A stretch of 64,000 bases of DNA from Hexactinellida sp. DTS-2022 (GCA_028753945.1 JAPNXP010000003.1:434001-498000); one strand, 5' to 3'; shown: positions 10,829 through 22,192, numbered from the stretch's first letter. The notes: generated by a model from the letters alone, not told the origin. A program made the numbers and translations.

Positions 10829-13374
10829 AAGCCATTATGGACAATTCACTGGACTTTGGTGGTGTCTCCATCATCTGTGTTGGAGATTTCCATCAGTTAC
10901 GTCCGGTTAAGGATAGCTATGTATTTCAAATTTCAGTATCCAGTGCCAATAATTACGACGGACTGGTTGATCCGTACCTTTGGGAAAAATTCTCATTTAT
11001 AGAACTGACGGAAATAATGAGACAAAAAGATGATCAGAAGTTTGCATTAGCATTGAACAATTTTGCTAACTGTTGTTTAACTGAGGATGACACAAATCTT
11101 TTTACCAGTAGAATTATTGCGAAAGATTCTTATGAGAATCTTCCCATAAAATCTATCCATCTGTTTAGTACAAACGCCAGTGTTAATGCTCATAACGAGA
11201 TTGTTCTCAATGCATTAACCACTGAAGGTTTTAGATTTATATCTATTTATTCTTTAGTAGGAGATACTGCTGGTGGTATTACTGACAAACTGAGTAACGT
11301 TATTAAACACCTAAAGGTATGTGACACCCAGGGACTACCCTGTGAGCTCTTCTTGAAGCTGGGCGCTAGATACCTCATGACGCTGAATATCGACATACAA
11401 GATGGTCTGGTTAATGGAGCTACTGGCCTCTTGAAGAAACTAGTGTATGGTACCAAGAGCGATTCTCTGGAACGAGTTCCCTGTATCCTCTGGATTGAGT
11501 TTGACGATCCAACAGTTGGAAAGGACAAACGAGCGAAGTCTCAGCATCGTTATCTTAGAGATAGTGCAATTCCAAGGAACTGGACTCCTATTGGATTGGA
11601 AACACGACGTTTCCAGAGAGGGAAAGCCGTGAGTTGTTATAAGATAGTTAGGAAGCAGTTTCCTTTCATAGTAGCTGAAGCTCTTACAATTCATAAGAGT
11701 CAAGGTGATACTTACGACTGTGTTGTAGTCCATATAGAAATACGTTTGCTACGTAATGCGTTATACACCGCGCTCAGTATGGCTAAATCGGCATCTGGTC
11801 TGTTTGTAGTTGGTAATCTAAAACTAACTAATAAGTTATCTGAAAAAGATCCTGTCCACTTAGAACTTAAGCGGTTAAGAGAACACTGTGCTATAATCTG
11901 GTCTATTCCACTAACTAGTCCAGATATCTATGTACACAATGTTCGTTCATTGAACAAACACTGGGAAGACTTGACCTTAGATCCACTCATAGTGCAATCC
12001 CAAGTGTTAATCTTACATGAGACAATGACTTTAGCCACTGATAACTTTAATATCCCTGGTCATACTCTCATTGGTAGAATTGATGGTGGTACTAGACTTC
12101 CTGGTTCTGGTACACACATATACTCCCGAAATCCAGCGATGTGTAAGTCTTTAGTTGCACACTCAGGCTGTTATAATGGCGCTAGGATCGAGATATTGAT
12201 TCTCCAGTACTATTATCCCATGATAATCGATAAACCTGTCGTGGTAATCTCTATATACCGATCACCACATTCCCCAATGAAGGAATTTTACTCTGAGTTT
12301 GATCAGGTTCTAAGTAAAATTGATAACTCTGATCCCTTGATAATTACTGGGGACTTCAATATAGATTTATTTTCCCGATCTCCTGAGAGAGATACCTTGA
12401 TAAAGTATTTTGCAAATATAGGGATGATGCAATCTTTGTCTGGAGTATCCACTAATTATGGATCTCAGCTTGATTGTGTATTCACTAAAAACTTGATCTG
12501 TTCATCTGGTTTTTATGAATCATACTTTAGTGATCATAAGCCAATGTTGATTTCTCTTGGAACTGTTGTTAGTGACTGTAGTAATGTGGATAATCAACCA
12601 ATTATATCACATGCTACTAGTCAACATGATATCATTGATATTGACCAAATACCAATTGATAATACAACTAAGGATATTCAGGATGTAATTGTTAGTCATG
12701 TACACATCCCTACTCCTGTGCTGCCTCCCGTAAATACATATGACAATGCTAATTCATTCACATTTGCGATGAGACAGTCATTAGCTCAATGCATTAATCT
12801 ACAGAGAATACCTTTAAGACCGACTAACTATACTGGGTCTAGAGTCTCTGCTACTAGTTATTATGATTTTATGCGTACAAATGTAAGAGATCGGTTTAAT
12901 TTCAGGATAGTTCCTGTAACAAGTGATGGGAATTGTTTCTTTAGAACATTGTCTCACATTATTTTCGGTGATGAAAGTGAGCATCATAATATCCGTGGTT
13001 CTCTAATAGACACATTTGAACAAAGTCCTTATGTTGCTGCTTTCTGTGGCATCCAACGCTATAATGCAGTTGCTATTCAGCAACACTTGAGTAATATGAA
13101 GCGTAATTACTCTTGGGGAACTGTGAATGAACTTATTATGTTTGGAATCTTAGCTGGTATTAATGTTAGTTACATTAATGCTGTTGTTACAGATCCTTCT
13201 AAGTGGGTAATAACTGATGTGTCTACTGATAATATTCTCGGTAAACCAAGTGATCCAATATATGGAGGGAGACACCTTGTTGTGTTGTTTCATAGTATTA
13301 ATTTCTCTGGATCTTGTTCTAATCATTATGACGCATTGTATCCTGTTAATAATGCTCATAATTCTGTTTATTAA
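10804..13374 (+). CDS. Helentron helicase C-terminus, EEP endonuclease and OTU protease
   Basis: An 856-codon open stretch. Helicase motif III CVGDFHQLRPV comes first (about 10,877), and later AEALTIHKSQGDTYD and RRNALYTALS-like LLRNALYTALSMAKS (motifs V-VI). From about 11,930 there is an exonuclease-endonuclease-phosphatase fold: VHNVRSLN, LILHET, IYRSP, GDFNID (about 12,349), LDCVF and SDHKPM (about 12,530). From about 12,900 there is an OTU cysteine protease with SDGNCFFRTLSH (Asp and Cys) and terminal NHYDAL (His, about 13,320). Rep-Hel plus EEP plus OTU is known in Helentrons. This part is uninterrupted, the best-preserved piece of the element. Confidence 0.85.
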   Translation: MSQVNKRLKAIMDNSLDFGGVSIICVGDFHQLRPVKDSYVFQISVSSANNYDGLVDPYLWEKFSFIELTEIMRQKDDQKFALALNNFANCCLTEDDTNLFTSRIIAKDSYENLPIKSIHLFSTNASVNAHNEIVLNALTTEGFRFISIYSLVGDTAGGITDKLSNVIKHLKVCDTQGLPCELFLKLGARYLMTLNIDIQDGLVNGATGLLKKLVYGTKSDSLERVPCILWIEFDDPTVGKDKRAKSQHRYLRDSAIPRNWTPIGLETRRFQRGKAVSCYKIVRKQFPFIVAEALTIHKSQGDTYDCVVVHIEIRLLRNALYTALSMAKSASGLFVVGNLKLTNKLSEKDPVHLELKRLREHCAIIWSIPLTSPDIYVHNVRSLNKHWEDLTLDPLIVQSQVLILHETMTLATDNFNIPGHTLIGRIDGGTRLPGSGTHIYSRNPAMCKSLVAHSGCYNGARIEILILQYYYPMIIDKPVVVISIYRSPHSPMKEFYSEFDQVLSKIDNSDPLIITGDFNIDLFSRSPERDTLIKYFANIGMMQSLSGVSTNYGSQLDCVFTKNLICSSGFYESYFSDHKPMLISLGTVVSDCSNVDNQPIISHATSQHDIIDIDQIPIDNTTKDIQDVIVSHVHIPTPVLPPVNTYDNANSFTFAMRQSLAQCINLQRIPLRPTNYTGSRVSATSYYDFMRTNVRDRFNFRIVPVTSDGNCFFRTLSHIIFGDESEHHNIRGSLIDTFEQSPYVAAFCGIQRYNAVAIQQHLSNMKRNYSWGTVNELIMFGILAGINVSYINAVVTDPSKWVITDVSTDNILGKPSDPIYGGRHLVVLFHSINFSGSCSNHYDALYPVNNAHNSVY

Positions 13375-13419
13375 GAATATGTTGATACCTATTTATGTAT
13401 TGGATGCATATTGAGTACA

Positions 13420-14195
13420 CATTGGTGCAAAAAGACCCGGCTTGTAGAACAAAGGTCATGAGTGATGACCAGGCTTGTAGAACAAGATGTAACACTTTAA
13501 TTAGTGTTACATAGTGTCTTACTCTCATGTCACTTGAGTTTTGGCACAAGTGTGTAGTAAGACTGGCTTGTAGAACAAGGATGCAGAAAGGCCTGGCTAG
13601 TAGAACAAGAGTGTATCACTTTAATTAGTGTTACGCTGTGTCTCTAGCACTTGGGCATGAACAAGTGTGTAAGAGTACCTGGCTTGTAGAACAGCGTGTA
13701 ATTTATGTAGTTACACTGAGTCTTAGCATCAGGTTTGTAGAACAGGCGTGTAACACTTTTATTAGTGTTACTCAGAGTCTTATAGCACCTGAGTTACGAG
13801 TACGTATTTATCGATTTCTGATTATACGTGTATACCTTTATTTGTATATTGGAGATGTGTACAATTGATATATTTATCTGGGCTTGGTTCTGTCCGCTAT
13901 ACTAGTACCTGGTTTAAGTGTATAACATTGAATGTGTATACAAGATACCTAGTTTGAAGTAAGTGTGTTTACACCTGGCTTGTTTACAAGTGTGTAGAGA
14001 GACCTGGCTTGAGCAATCAAGTGTCTTATATTTACACCTGGCTTGTCTACAAGTGTATAGATAGACCTGGCTTGAGAAATCAAGTGTCTAGGAACACCTG
14101 GCTTGAGAAATCAAGTGTCTAGGAACACCTGGCTTGAGAAATCAAGTGTCTAGGAACACCTGGCTTACGTGATTCAAGTAGGTATACTAAACGGG
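13420..14195 (+). repeat. Diverged CCTGGCTTGTAGAACAAG repeats after the Helentron
   Basis: Many imperfect copies of CCTGGCTTGTAGAACAAG or CCTGGCTTGAGAAATCAAG, often with AGTGTTAC segments, and ending in a cleaner 31-bp tandem (about 14,070-14,165). Each unit holds a small inverted repeat (CTTG...CAAG). Immediately 3' of the coding region, so possibly the 3' subterminal region. Nothing coding is seen. Confidence 0.7.
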
Positions 14196-14212
14196 TTTGT
14201 AATAGTATAGAG

Positions 14213-14830
14213 CAGTGGTTCCCAACCTTTTTCTGCTGGCGGCACCCTTTTACAACGTATTCGTTTCATCGGCACCCCAAATCTGAGATTGAAGCAGACC
14301 GGTTAATGCTAGTATTAGAATTAAAAGAACTGTCACGGAAATCTTGGTCCTCAACGAAAATTTCCCGGGGGGACCAAGGTTTTCATGGAAATTTGGTCCT
14401 GTGGAAAATTTGTCCCTCTGAGGTTTGTGTTTATTTAGTTACCGTATTTACTAGAATAGTGCTTAGGCGTTTTTTCGCCATATTTGGACCAAAATCTTTT
14501 ATGAATAATCCTGTCACTGCAAAATTGACCCCCGAAGATTTATTCGGGACAATATTCCATGAAAAATGGACTAGGACAAGTTTTCCATGGATTATAATTA
14601 TTGGTCCCCGGACCAATTTTCCAGTCACAAAACTATAAATACTAGAATAATATAAGACTAAATTGAATGCATCCTACAGTTAATTAATTAATTAATGGTA
14701 AATTTTAGATCATTTACTAAATATCAAAAGTCACAAGATCAGTAAACAAGTATAATGGTAAGTCTGCGGCACCCCTAAAGGAAGCGAACGGCACCCAAGG
14801 GTGCCGCGGCACCCTGGTTGGGAAACACTG
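14213..14830. mobile_element. Non-autonomous hAT element with 8-bp TSD
   Basis: Ends CAGTGGTTCCCAACC and GGTTGGGAAACACTG match the classic hAT terminal repeat. An exact 8-bp target duplication GTATAGAG lies at 14,205-14,212 and 14,831-14,838. The interior includes a further imperfect inverted repeat (GGTCC...GGACC, about 14,330-14,635). Confidence 0.93.
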
Positions 14831-14838
14831 GTATAGAG

Positions 14839-15175
14839 TGTAGAACTCATTGTTTTTTTTTTCCAAATTTTGATTGAATTCTCTTGAGAATTGATTTGGG
14901 GAAAATCGGGGAAAGGTACTGAGGTGTGACCCAAGTGCACCCACTGATTGTTATCAGCAACCCTGAGGGACCGAATTGAAATTCTTCATAAATTTAAAGC
15001 AGTATTCTGTAATTATATTGTATATGGGGGTAATTGTGGATGATGAATTCAAGTATTGCATCTTAATTTAGGTTAAATTATTAGTTGATAATGAATTAAG
15101 ATCGTATTGCTAATATCAACGAATAAACTTATTGCACATTACGTATATGATAATGTAACATTCCGCCTATGCGGA
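14839..15175. other. Unassigned AT-rich DNA
   Basis: Between the hAT element and the right repeat array. A partial hairpin-like match (AAAATCTAAAATTACAG) starts near 15,178. No gene seen. Confidence 0.5.
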
Positions 15176-15858
15176 GAAAAAATCTAAAATTACAGATGTG
15201 CATACAACATGTTCATAATTAATTTTCTCCGTAGACGGTGCGCCAGAGCTTTATGGTTGATGGGCTGTAACTTTGCATATTGGTGCGATGGGACCGTATA
15301 ATTTGCACCTGGGGTTACGATTTTGCATCTTTCAAAGTTTGTCTGGTCCATAACTCAAAGAATATTTTACTAAACCCCTAATTTTTATTTCACCATTGGT
15401 TCACCATAAAATTCTGAGTCAGATAGGAAAATAAAATTTAGAATAATGAGTTTAATTTCTGCCATAAATGGGGGTTAAGATTTCTTTGTTTACTCACACT
15501 TCAATTTCAGTAAACTGGTAAGTAAATATATTTCTAATGTTTCAACTTGCGATAAATATATTGATTTAACTTATAAATTCCAGCTGACATCAATTTAATT
15601 GTAATATTACTATACAATGGATTAAATAAAATAATAATATAAAAAATTTGTTCACTCAACTCAACCAACCGTGGATAACATTGCTAAAAAAATAACTAAT
15701 AATATAATTTATTATCAATACATAATGAATGAATGGCAATAAACCCAAGATGGTTATGATAGAAACAAACTTCAAATTCAACAAACGTTCCTTGTGACTA
15801 CGACCAATTAACAAATGGTTCTTCACACCTTGGGCGTTGATGACTTGGCGAAAAAAAA

Positions 15859-15973
15859 TCCAAAATTGCAGCCTGTGCCGACAGCATGTTCCATTGGAGG
15901 CACTATCAATAAACCACCACCAAAATATTGTGCCACCAAAGGAACTTGCGTCGGCACAGGCTGCAATTTTGGA
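15859..15973. repeat. 115-bp hairpin, copy 4
   Basis: Same TCCAAAATTGCAGCC hairpin; the 34-bp motif follows at 15,985-16,022. Confidence 0.85.
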
Positions 15974-17125
15974 TTTTTTTTATTACTGTGCCGACTATAC
16001 TATAGTATAGTGGCCCAGTATTGGTCTTAGTGCTTTGGTTAGTTATTATTATTTATCCGTAGCCACTCCACAGAACAGAGTTTTACTAACTACGAGCCCA
16101 AATTTTCAGGATATGTGTCTCATGGGTTACAGATGTGCACCTGGGGTCACGGTTTTTTATAACACTTTTTTGGACACATTTTTACACCTGTTTAATGTTA
16201 GAAAAAGCACAATAAATAGTGCGAGAATATTAAATTTATATGCATTCGATAGAGAATCTAATTCTACACCTTTTCACAGTGCACGAATTTTTAAATTGGG
16301 TTCCATTTGTGCCACAATTGAGTTGCAAGTTTCCTTTGTTTACTAACACTTCAGTTCAATTGAAAGTGTTAAATCTAATACTATTGTTTCAACTTGTAAT
16401 AATTATATTGATTCCACTTGCGAGATCGAGTAGGCTTCTATTTTCTAATTGAAAACTAAGATTATATATTTCATAACAACGACAGATTATGTGATTATAT
16501 TTATTTCTGCTTAGAATATTCTTGCACAATGGATACATGACATATTTAATTCTAATTAATTCGCTTTGTGTTTAACTTATAGAGACGGTTCCAAAGAGAT
16601 TATTGGGGTTATCAAGTGAGCTGAATTCAAATATGATAGTGAAATTTAATTTAAATTAATAATAATTGCAAATAATTGAACTTCATTTATTTTGCTGTAC
16701 ATAATAATGGTGTTAACTTACTAATAAATTAATAATTATTTATACTAATTAATTAAATATCAAAAATCTCAGAGATTATACGAGATAGAAACAAACTTCC
16801 AATTTATCAATTGATCCTTATGTCAAGTAACACCTCTACAAATGGTCTTGACACCTTAAAGTGATGATGAAATCGTCAAAAAAAAGTATTTTTACAATTT
16901 TTTGAATAAAATAATTCGCATTGGTTAGTTGGAGTTGGGTGTAAACCCAACAGCCACTTAAAAAATGCTGAGTCATTACAGATTATATTCTACTGAAACT
17001 TGAATATCTCTCAAATGAAGTGAGCAAAATGGAAACTTCCACCACTCTAAGGGTCGTTGCCTTCTGAAACACCTTTCTGAAATAAAATAACACCTTCAAA
17101 GTGATGATGACTTGGCGGAAAAAAA

Positions 17126-17241
17126 TCCAAAATTGCAGCCTGTGCCGACAGCATGTTCCTTTGGAGGCACTATCAATAAAACACCACCAAAATATAGTGC
17201 CACCAAAGGAACATGCTATCGGCACAGGCTGCAATTTTGGA
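17126..17241. repeat. 115-bp hairpin, copy 5
   Basis: Same hairpin; the 34-bp motif follows at 17,250-17,284. Confidence 0.85.
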
Positions 17242-18615
17242 TTTTTTTTACTGTGCCGACTATACTATAGTATAGTGGCCCAGTATTAGAATCACTGCCT
17301 TTATTATTTTTATTATTTTTTCTCCGTAGACGGTGCCCTGGCCAGAGCTTTATAGTTGATGGGCTTAAACTTGGCATGTAGGTGCGATGGTACCGTCTAA
17401 TTTGCACCTGGGGTTACGAATTTTGATTAAGAAATTTTTGACACATCTTTAACACCTTTCAAATTTTGTCTGGTCCATAACTCAAAAATTGTTTTACTAA
17501 ACCCACAAATTTTATTTCATATTTGGATTCACCATAAGGTTCTGCGTCTGATGGGTAAAGAAGATTTTCAATAAATGGTTTAATTTCTGCCATAAATGGG
17601 GGTTGAAATTTCTTTGTTTACTACACTTCAATTTCAGTAAAAGTGTTAAATCTAATTCCATTGTTTCAACTTGTAATAATTATATTGATTTAACTTGTTA
17701 AATCCTACTCTAGTGATTCAACTTGCGATAATTAAATTGATTCAACTTATAAATTCCAGCTGGCTTCTATTTAATTGTAGTATTACTATACAATGGATTA
17801 AATAAAATATAATGATATAAGGAATTTGTTGACTAAACTCAAATCACCGTGGATAACATTGCTAAAATAAATAACAAATAATATAACTTATTATCAATAC
17901 ATAATGAATGAATGGCATTAAACTCAAGATGGTTTATGATAGAACTGTTAAGATTTTACATTCCACAACTACGACAGATTAAGTGATTATATTTATTTCG
18001 GCGAGAATATTCTTGCACAATTAATGTACTGACTCAATTAATTATAATTCATTCATTTTGTATTTAACTTATAGACGGTTCCAAATAGATTATTGGGGTT
18101 ATCGAGTGCGTGGAATTCAAATTTTATAGTGAAATTCAATTTAAATTAATAATAATTGCAAATAATTGAACTTAATTTATTTTGCTGTATATAATAATGG
18201 TGTTAAATAATTATAAATTAATTAAATATTTATACTAATTAGCTAAATTTCATTAATTTCAGAGATGATTCAAGATAGAAACAAACTTTCAATTTATCAA
18301 TTGGTCCTTATGGCACGTGCCACCTATACAAGTGGATCCTGACACCTTGAGGTGATTATGACATCGTCAAAAAAATGTGTTTTTACAATTTTGTTAATTC
18401 GATATTTAAAATGGGTTAGTTGATGTTGGGTGATGACCCAACACTCACATAAAAAATGCTGAGTCATCAGCTATTATATTCTACTGAAACTTGAATATTT
18501 TTGAAATGAAGTGATCAAAAACGAAACTTACATCTCAATAAGGGTCGTTCCCTTCTGTAACACCCTTTTGAAATAATTTAACACCTTCATAGTGATGATG
18601 ACATGGCGAAAAAAA

Positions 18616-18729
18616 TCCAAAATTGCAGCTTGTGCCGACAGCATGTTCCTTTGGAGGCACTATCAATAAACCACAACCAAAATATAGTGCCCCCAAGGAC
18701 AATGCGTCGGCACAGGCTGCAATTTTGGA
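18616..18729. repeat. 115-bp hairpin, copy 6
   Basis: Same hairpin with small changes in the loop side; the 34-bp motif follows at 18,740-18,774. Confidence 0.85.
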
Positions 18730-19442
18730 TTTTTTTTTTACTGTGCCGACTATACTATAGTATAGTGGCCCAGTATTGGAATCACTGCCTTTATTATTAT
18801 TATTATTATTTTTCTCCGTAGACGGTGCCCTGGGCACACCTTTATACATAGAGAGCTGAACTTGGCATGTAGGTGCGGAGTGCCCTTCTAATTTGCACCT
18901 GGGGTTACGATTTATGATAATATAATTTTAATACCTATTTAATCCAATTATGGCTTAGCCAATTAAATTCGAGGGTTGTCCCAGTATGAATTAGCAGCTA
19001 GCATCCAATTAGTTTAAAAGGATTTTCTATCAATTGTTAGTGTGCATATAGAATGCCTAACCGAGGCTGTAATTTAATTGGTCGAGAGTATGAAGATTTA
19101 ACTTATTAAATCTTTCACTATTGTTTTAACTTGCGATAATTAAATTGATTTAACTTGTGAATTCGAGCTGGCTTCTATTTAATTGACTTATACAATACAA
19201 TGGATTGAATCAAATTAAATTAATTAAATAAGGAATTTGTTGAATTTAAACTCACCTTGGATAACATTGCTAAAATACTTAAATATTTATATTATTTATT
19301 ATCTATACATAATCAATGGCAATAAATTCAAGATGGTTTAAGATAGAAATAAACTTCAAATTCAACAATAGTTCCTTAGTCCCGTAACAACTTGTTAAAT
19401 GAGTCTAAACACCATGAGGCGTTCATGACATGGCGAAAAAAA

Positions 19443-19555
19443 TCCAAAATTGCAGCTGTGAAGACAGCATATTCCTTTGGAGGCACTATCAATAAACCAC
19501 CACCAAAATATAGTGCCACCAAAGGAACATGCGTCGGCACAGCTGCAATTTTGGA
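19443..19555. repeat. 115-bp hairpin, copy 7
   Basis: Same hairpin, slightly shortened (GCAGCTGTG in place of GCAGCCTGTG on both arms, so the loss is compensated on the other arm). Confidence 0.8.
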
Positions 19556-19644
19556 TTTTTTATTAATGTTCGAACTGTAAAGAATTAGAAATCAAGCAAG
19601 AATCGGCTATATTAATTATTAAACTAGCAAGTATCATTATTACA

Positions 19645-19725
19645 AAGAGAAATACGTCTATTTTGAAAAATATAATTTACATTTATGTAAATTCTATTAT
19701 TCAAAATAGACGTATTTCTTTTGAA
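19645..19725. repeat. Near-perfect palindrome
   Basis: Arms AAAGAGAAATACGTCTATTT and AATAGACGTATTTCTTTT around a TTTACATTTATGTAAA centre. Probably a small foldback element. Unrelated to the array hairpin. Confidence 0.7.
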
Positions 19726-19859
19726 ACTCTTGGAATACTTTTCCAAAAGGTGTAGAATTAAATTAGCTATCCAATATGAAAATTTTATCAAGTTCACAAG
19801 GTATGATTTCATGTAATAGCCATAATTAGTTTTAATAGTTGTTAAAATTATTTGATCAA

Positions 19860-20085
19860 AAATCGTAACCCCAGGGGTGCAAATTAAACGGTCACTCCGA
19901 AACTACATGCCAAGTTTCAACCCTCAATGTATAAAGGTGTGGCCAGGGCACCGTCTACGGAGAAATAATAATATAGGCAGTAAGATTAGAACTGTGTCGG
20001 CACAGTAATAATATACCAAAGCACTAAGACCAATACTGGGCCACTATACTATAGTATAGTCGGCACAGTAAAAACTGAACTCTAC
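19860..20085 (-). repeat. Inverted fragment of the array unit
   Basis: Reverse complement of the TCTCCGTAGACGG unit head (TAACCCCAGG...CTACGGAG) followed by two inverted 34-bp motifs, ending GTCGGCACAGTAAAAACTG. The same last segment recurs in the PHD-gene intron at 62,100. Confidence 0.75.
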
Positions 20086-20166
20086 TAGAGCTGAGCTCTA
20101 TATAAGTAATTTCATAAACAAAATGGATTATTATCTTTTTTGATTATTAGTATTCTCAAATTTTTA

Positions 20167-20197
<31 letters not shown>

Positions 20198-20209
20198 TCT
20201 CTCGCTATT

Positions 20210-20416
20210 ATGTCTAAAGCAAAGCGTATCCGGGCGTAGGACATTGAAGATCTCGACTCTTATATCGAGAGCAAAATGCTTAAGATCGACGAGGAAATGG
20301 GTCTAACGATTAAAAAGCTAATAGAAACCGTTGAGCTGCTCAAGAAGAAATTAAATCACTGGATGAGCAGTGTTCTCTCTCAGAATATAGATATTACCTC
20401 CTATTTAGTGAAATAG
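20210..20416 (+). pseudogene. Short coiled-coil ORF with in-frame TAG
   Basis: From ATG 20,210 the frame reads MSKAKRIRA, a TAG codon (20,237-20,239), then DIEDLDSYIESKMLKIDEE and a heptad-like stretch (KKLIETVELLKKKLN), ending at 20,416. The start resembles the 36.8-kb gene (SKRIREDIESLDDYL), so the two may be related. Alternatively GCGTAG is an acceptor and the exon begins at GACATTG. A TTATTATT tract lies just upstream. No family recognised. Confidence 0.4.
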
Positions 20417-20601
20417 AGGATTTGTACCTTGATATTTCGTCGATATAATTTAATGTTTAGATTAAACTATATACTATGTAGTAATAATTTATGGGTACCG
20501 ATAGAAAAGGCAACAAAAATGAGTACAACTAAACAATCAAGGAACCAAATTAATTAGTAGGCAATCCCATCAAATAGTTAGGAACAAGCTGAAAATACAA
20601 A

Positions 20602-20784
20602 TACAGTAGAACTTCGTTAATGCGAAAACCAACGAACGGTAATTTGCGCGCGTACTCCGTAATTATATTAACCGGAGTCTTACCCATTGAATAGCCATTG
20701 TAGGCACCTGATTTTGTGGAACTGTTGTTCATCTTATCCGGAAATTCGTATTAACCGTGTTCGTACTGACGAGGTTCTACTGTA
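20602..20784. mobile_element. pogo/Tigger-like MITE
   Basis: Ends TACAGTAGAACTTCGTTAA and GACGAGGTTCTACTGTA, consistent with TA target duplication. Interior non-coding. Confidence 0.75.
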
Positions 20785-21620
20785 GTTTGGATATTTTAGC
20801 ACGTCATAGGACATGAATATAAGCCTTATGGTTGCATAAATGTAGTCAATTCTGTCGAATATTCAATTTAATTGGTTAATTAATTCTTGCACTGAATATG
20901 TGTCTACATGAATGGAATATCTGTTTTGAGGTAACATAATCCATCCACGTGTAAGAAATGTAGCTTGGTTTATTCATGATTATATTAAGGACTCGAGACA
21001 AAACAAATTCCAAGGTTCATGAGATTCTCAGGAACTTATATTGTCATAATACCATTTATAGAGTGTAACAATTTAATCTACAATCCAAATTAAATATATA
21101 TTCATTTTCTATCTTATAATTATGGACTTGATACATAGTAATACTGTGACGTAACGCGTTAACTAATACAGTTTAATTCGCAAGTACAGTGACTGAAAAG
21201 ATTAGGACTTTTGGACGGAATAACCGAGCGAAAGTCTCTTCCTCCTGAGCCATCACACTCTCAGTGTATTTCGGGCAAGCTCAGTCCCTACGGGCGGAAC
21301 CGAGCACTCTCAGTGTTCAGGTGTTTAGTACATTTTATAGCCTTTATGTAGCTCCTTCATTATCTGTACTCAATATCCTTAGCCTTCAATTTGTACTCAT
21401 GAAATATGTCCTGAATAAATGATTTAATCTAGATAATTCTGAATACTACTAATTAATATAACTAAGTTACTAAGATAAACTAAACAACCAATATATAAAC
21501 TAACATTAATTAAGCAACTAAATAACTAACATTAACTAACAACTAATATAACTAAGAATAATTTACTAAACAACTAATATAACTAAGATTAATAATCTTA
21601 ACAACTAATATAACTAAAAC
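20785..21620. other. AT-rich DNA without a recognised gene
   Basis: Contains two CACTCTCAGTGT copies (21,256 and 21,306) and (ACTAATATAACTAA)-type short repeats at 21,440-21,620. No gene seen. Confidence 0.4.
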
Positions 21621-21624
21621 ATAA

Positions 21625-21963
21625 AAGTTCGCCTTTTCCACCATGATTTTCAGTTTCTCGTATCTTCTCGACAAATCTTTCCACTTCTCTCTCTGGCTAT
21701 GCAGCTCGCTCTCCAAGTCGCCTAATCGTTGTTTTGTTGTTTAACTGTTGTTTCCAAATCTCTACTTTGTTGTTTTGTTGTTTAACTGTTGTTTCCAACT
21801 CTGCTACTAGAATACTGTTGAATTTGCTAACAGTTGTATCCAACACTTTGGTATTTTCTTTAATCTTTTGTGCAACTAATCCCGCCAATAATCCCTCAAT
21901 TTCTTCAAAAACAATGTGATAACTTTTTCTGAATTCACCAGGTCCATCTCTATTGTGAGCCAT
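21625..21963 (-). pseudogene. Small coiled-coil gene, apparently frameshifted
   Basis: ATG at 21,963 opens an 88-codon frame (MAHNRDGPGEFRKSYHIVF...), mostly predicted helix: EEIEGLLAGLVAQKIKENTK and ETTVKQQNNKVEIWKQQL. It closes at 21,697. In the next frame, from about 21,725 to 21,625, the helix pattern continues (LGDLESELHSQREKWKDL, then RRYEKLKIMVEKANF). A one-base change near the ACAAAACAACG run would explain this: a broken gene, a sequencing error or an unmodelled splice. A ~47-bp internal duplication (TTGTTTAACTGTTGTTTCCAA, 21,728-21,800) lies in the coil. Function unknown. Confidence 0.4.
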
Positions 21964-22002
21964 ATATTTAAAAAATAATTTTAGTTATAATCAATAAGCA
22001 AA

Positions 22003-22192
22003 TACAGTCAACTCCGCTTAATAGAGCCACCTCGGGACCAGGTTGTTTTGACCCGATTAAGCGGAGAAACCGATTAACCGAAAATATTTTAAGCCAAACT
22101 GTAATTCTGTCCTATAAGTCCTGTGAAATTTTGACCCGATTAAGCGGAGAAACCGATTAACCGGTGGCTCTATTAAGCGGAGTTGACTGTAT
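22003..22192. mobile_element. Tigger-like MITE
   Basis: Ends TACAGTCAACTCCGCTTAAT and ATTAAGCGGAGTTGACTGTA; inner subterminal repeats GATTAAGCGGAGAAACC. TA-flanked. Just upstream of the coiled-coil gene. Confidence 0.85.

Larger units (their letters stand above)
4405..14204 (+). mobile_element. Degraded Helentron-type Helitron (boundaries approximate)
   Basis: A rolling-circle DNA transposon. Its coding region holds, in order: a 2A-like leader, a Cys-rich N-terminus with 17-residue repeats, the DUF6570-like Helitron N-terminal region, an HUH Rep domain, a PIF1-like helicase, an EEP (AP-type) endonuclease and an OTU cysteine protease. Rep-Hel plus endonuclease and OTU is the pattern known for the Helentron group. 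Three introns are supported by frame and splice sites. It is inactive as read: a small transposon splits Rep and the frame shifts near 9.58, 9.69 and 10.80 kb. The 13,420-14,195 repeats may be its 3' subterminal region. Exact termini were not identified; array repeats flank both sides. Confidence 0.8.
15176..19560 (+). repeat. Right array of the same non-coding repeat unit
   Basis: Four further units in the same orientation as the left array: about 15,225-15,980 (short form), 16,040-17,245 (ATCCGTAGCCACTCC head), 17,315-18,735 (TCTCCGTAGACGG head) and 18,810-19,560 (short and diverged, with an unrelated segment near 18,950-19,090 that matches the 62.8-kb repeat). Each ends in the 115-bp hairpin, usually followed by the 34-bp palindromic motif. 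Internal identity to the left array is high by eye. No genes. Confidence 0.75.

Noticed and set aside
14306-14638. 110-codon ORF inside the hAT element at 14.2 kb
   Set aside because: No transposase motifs; it lies across an inner inverted repeat.
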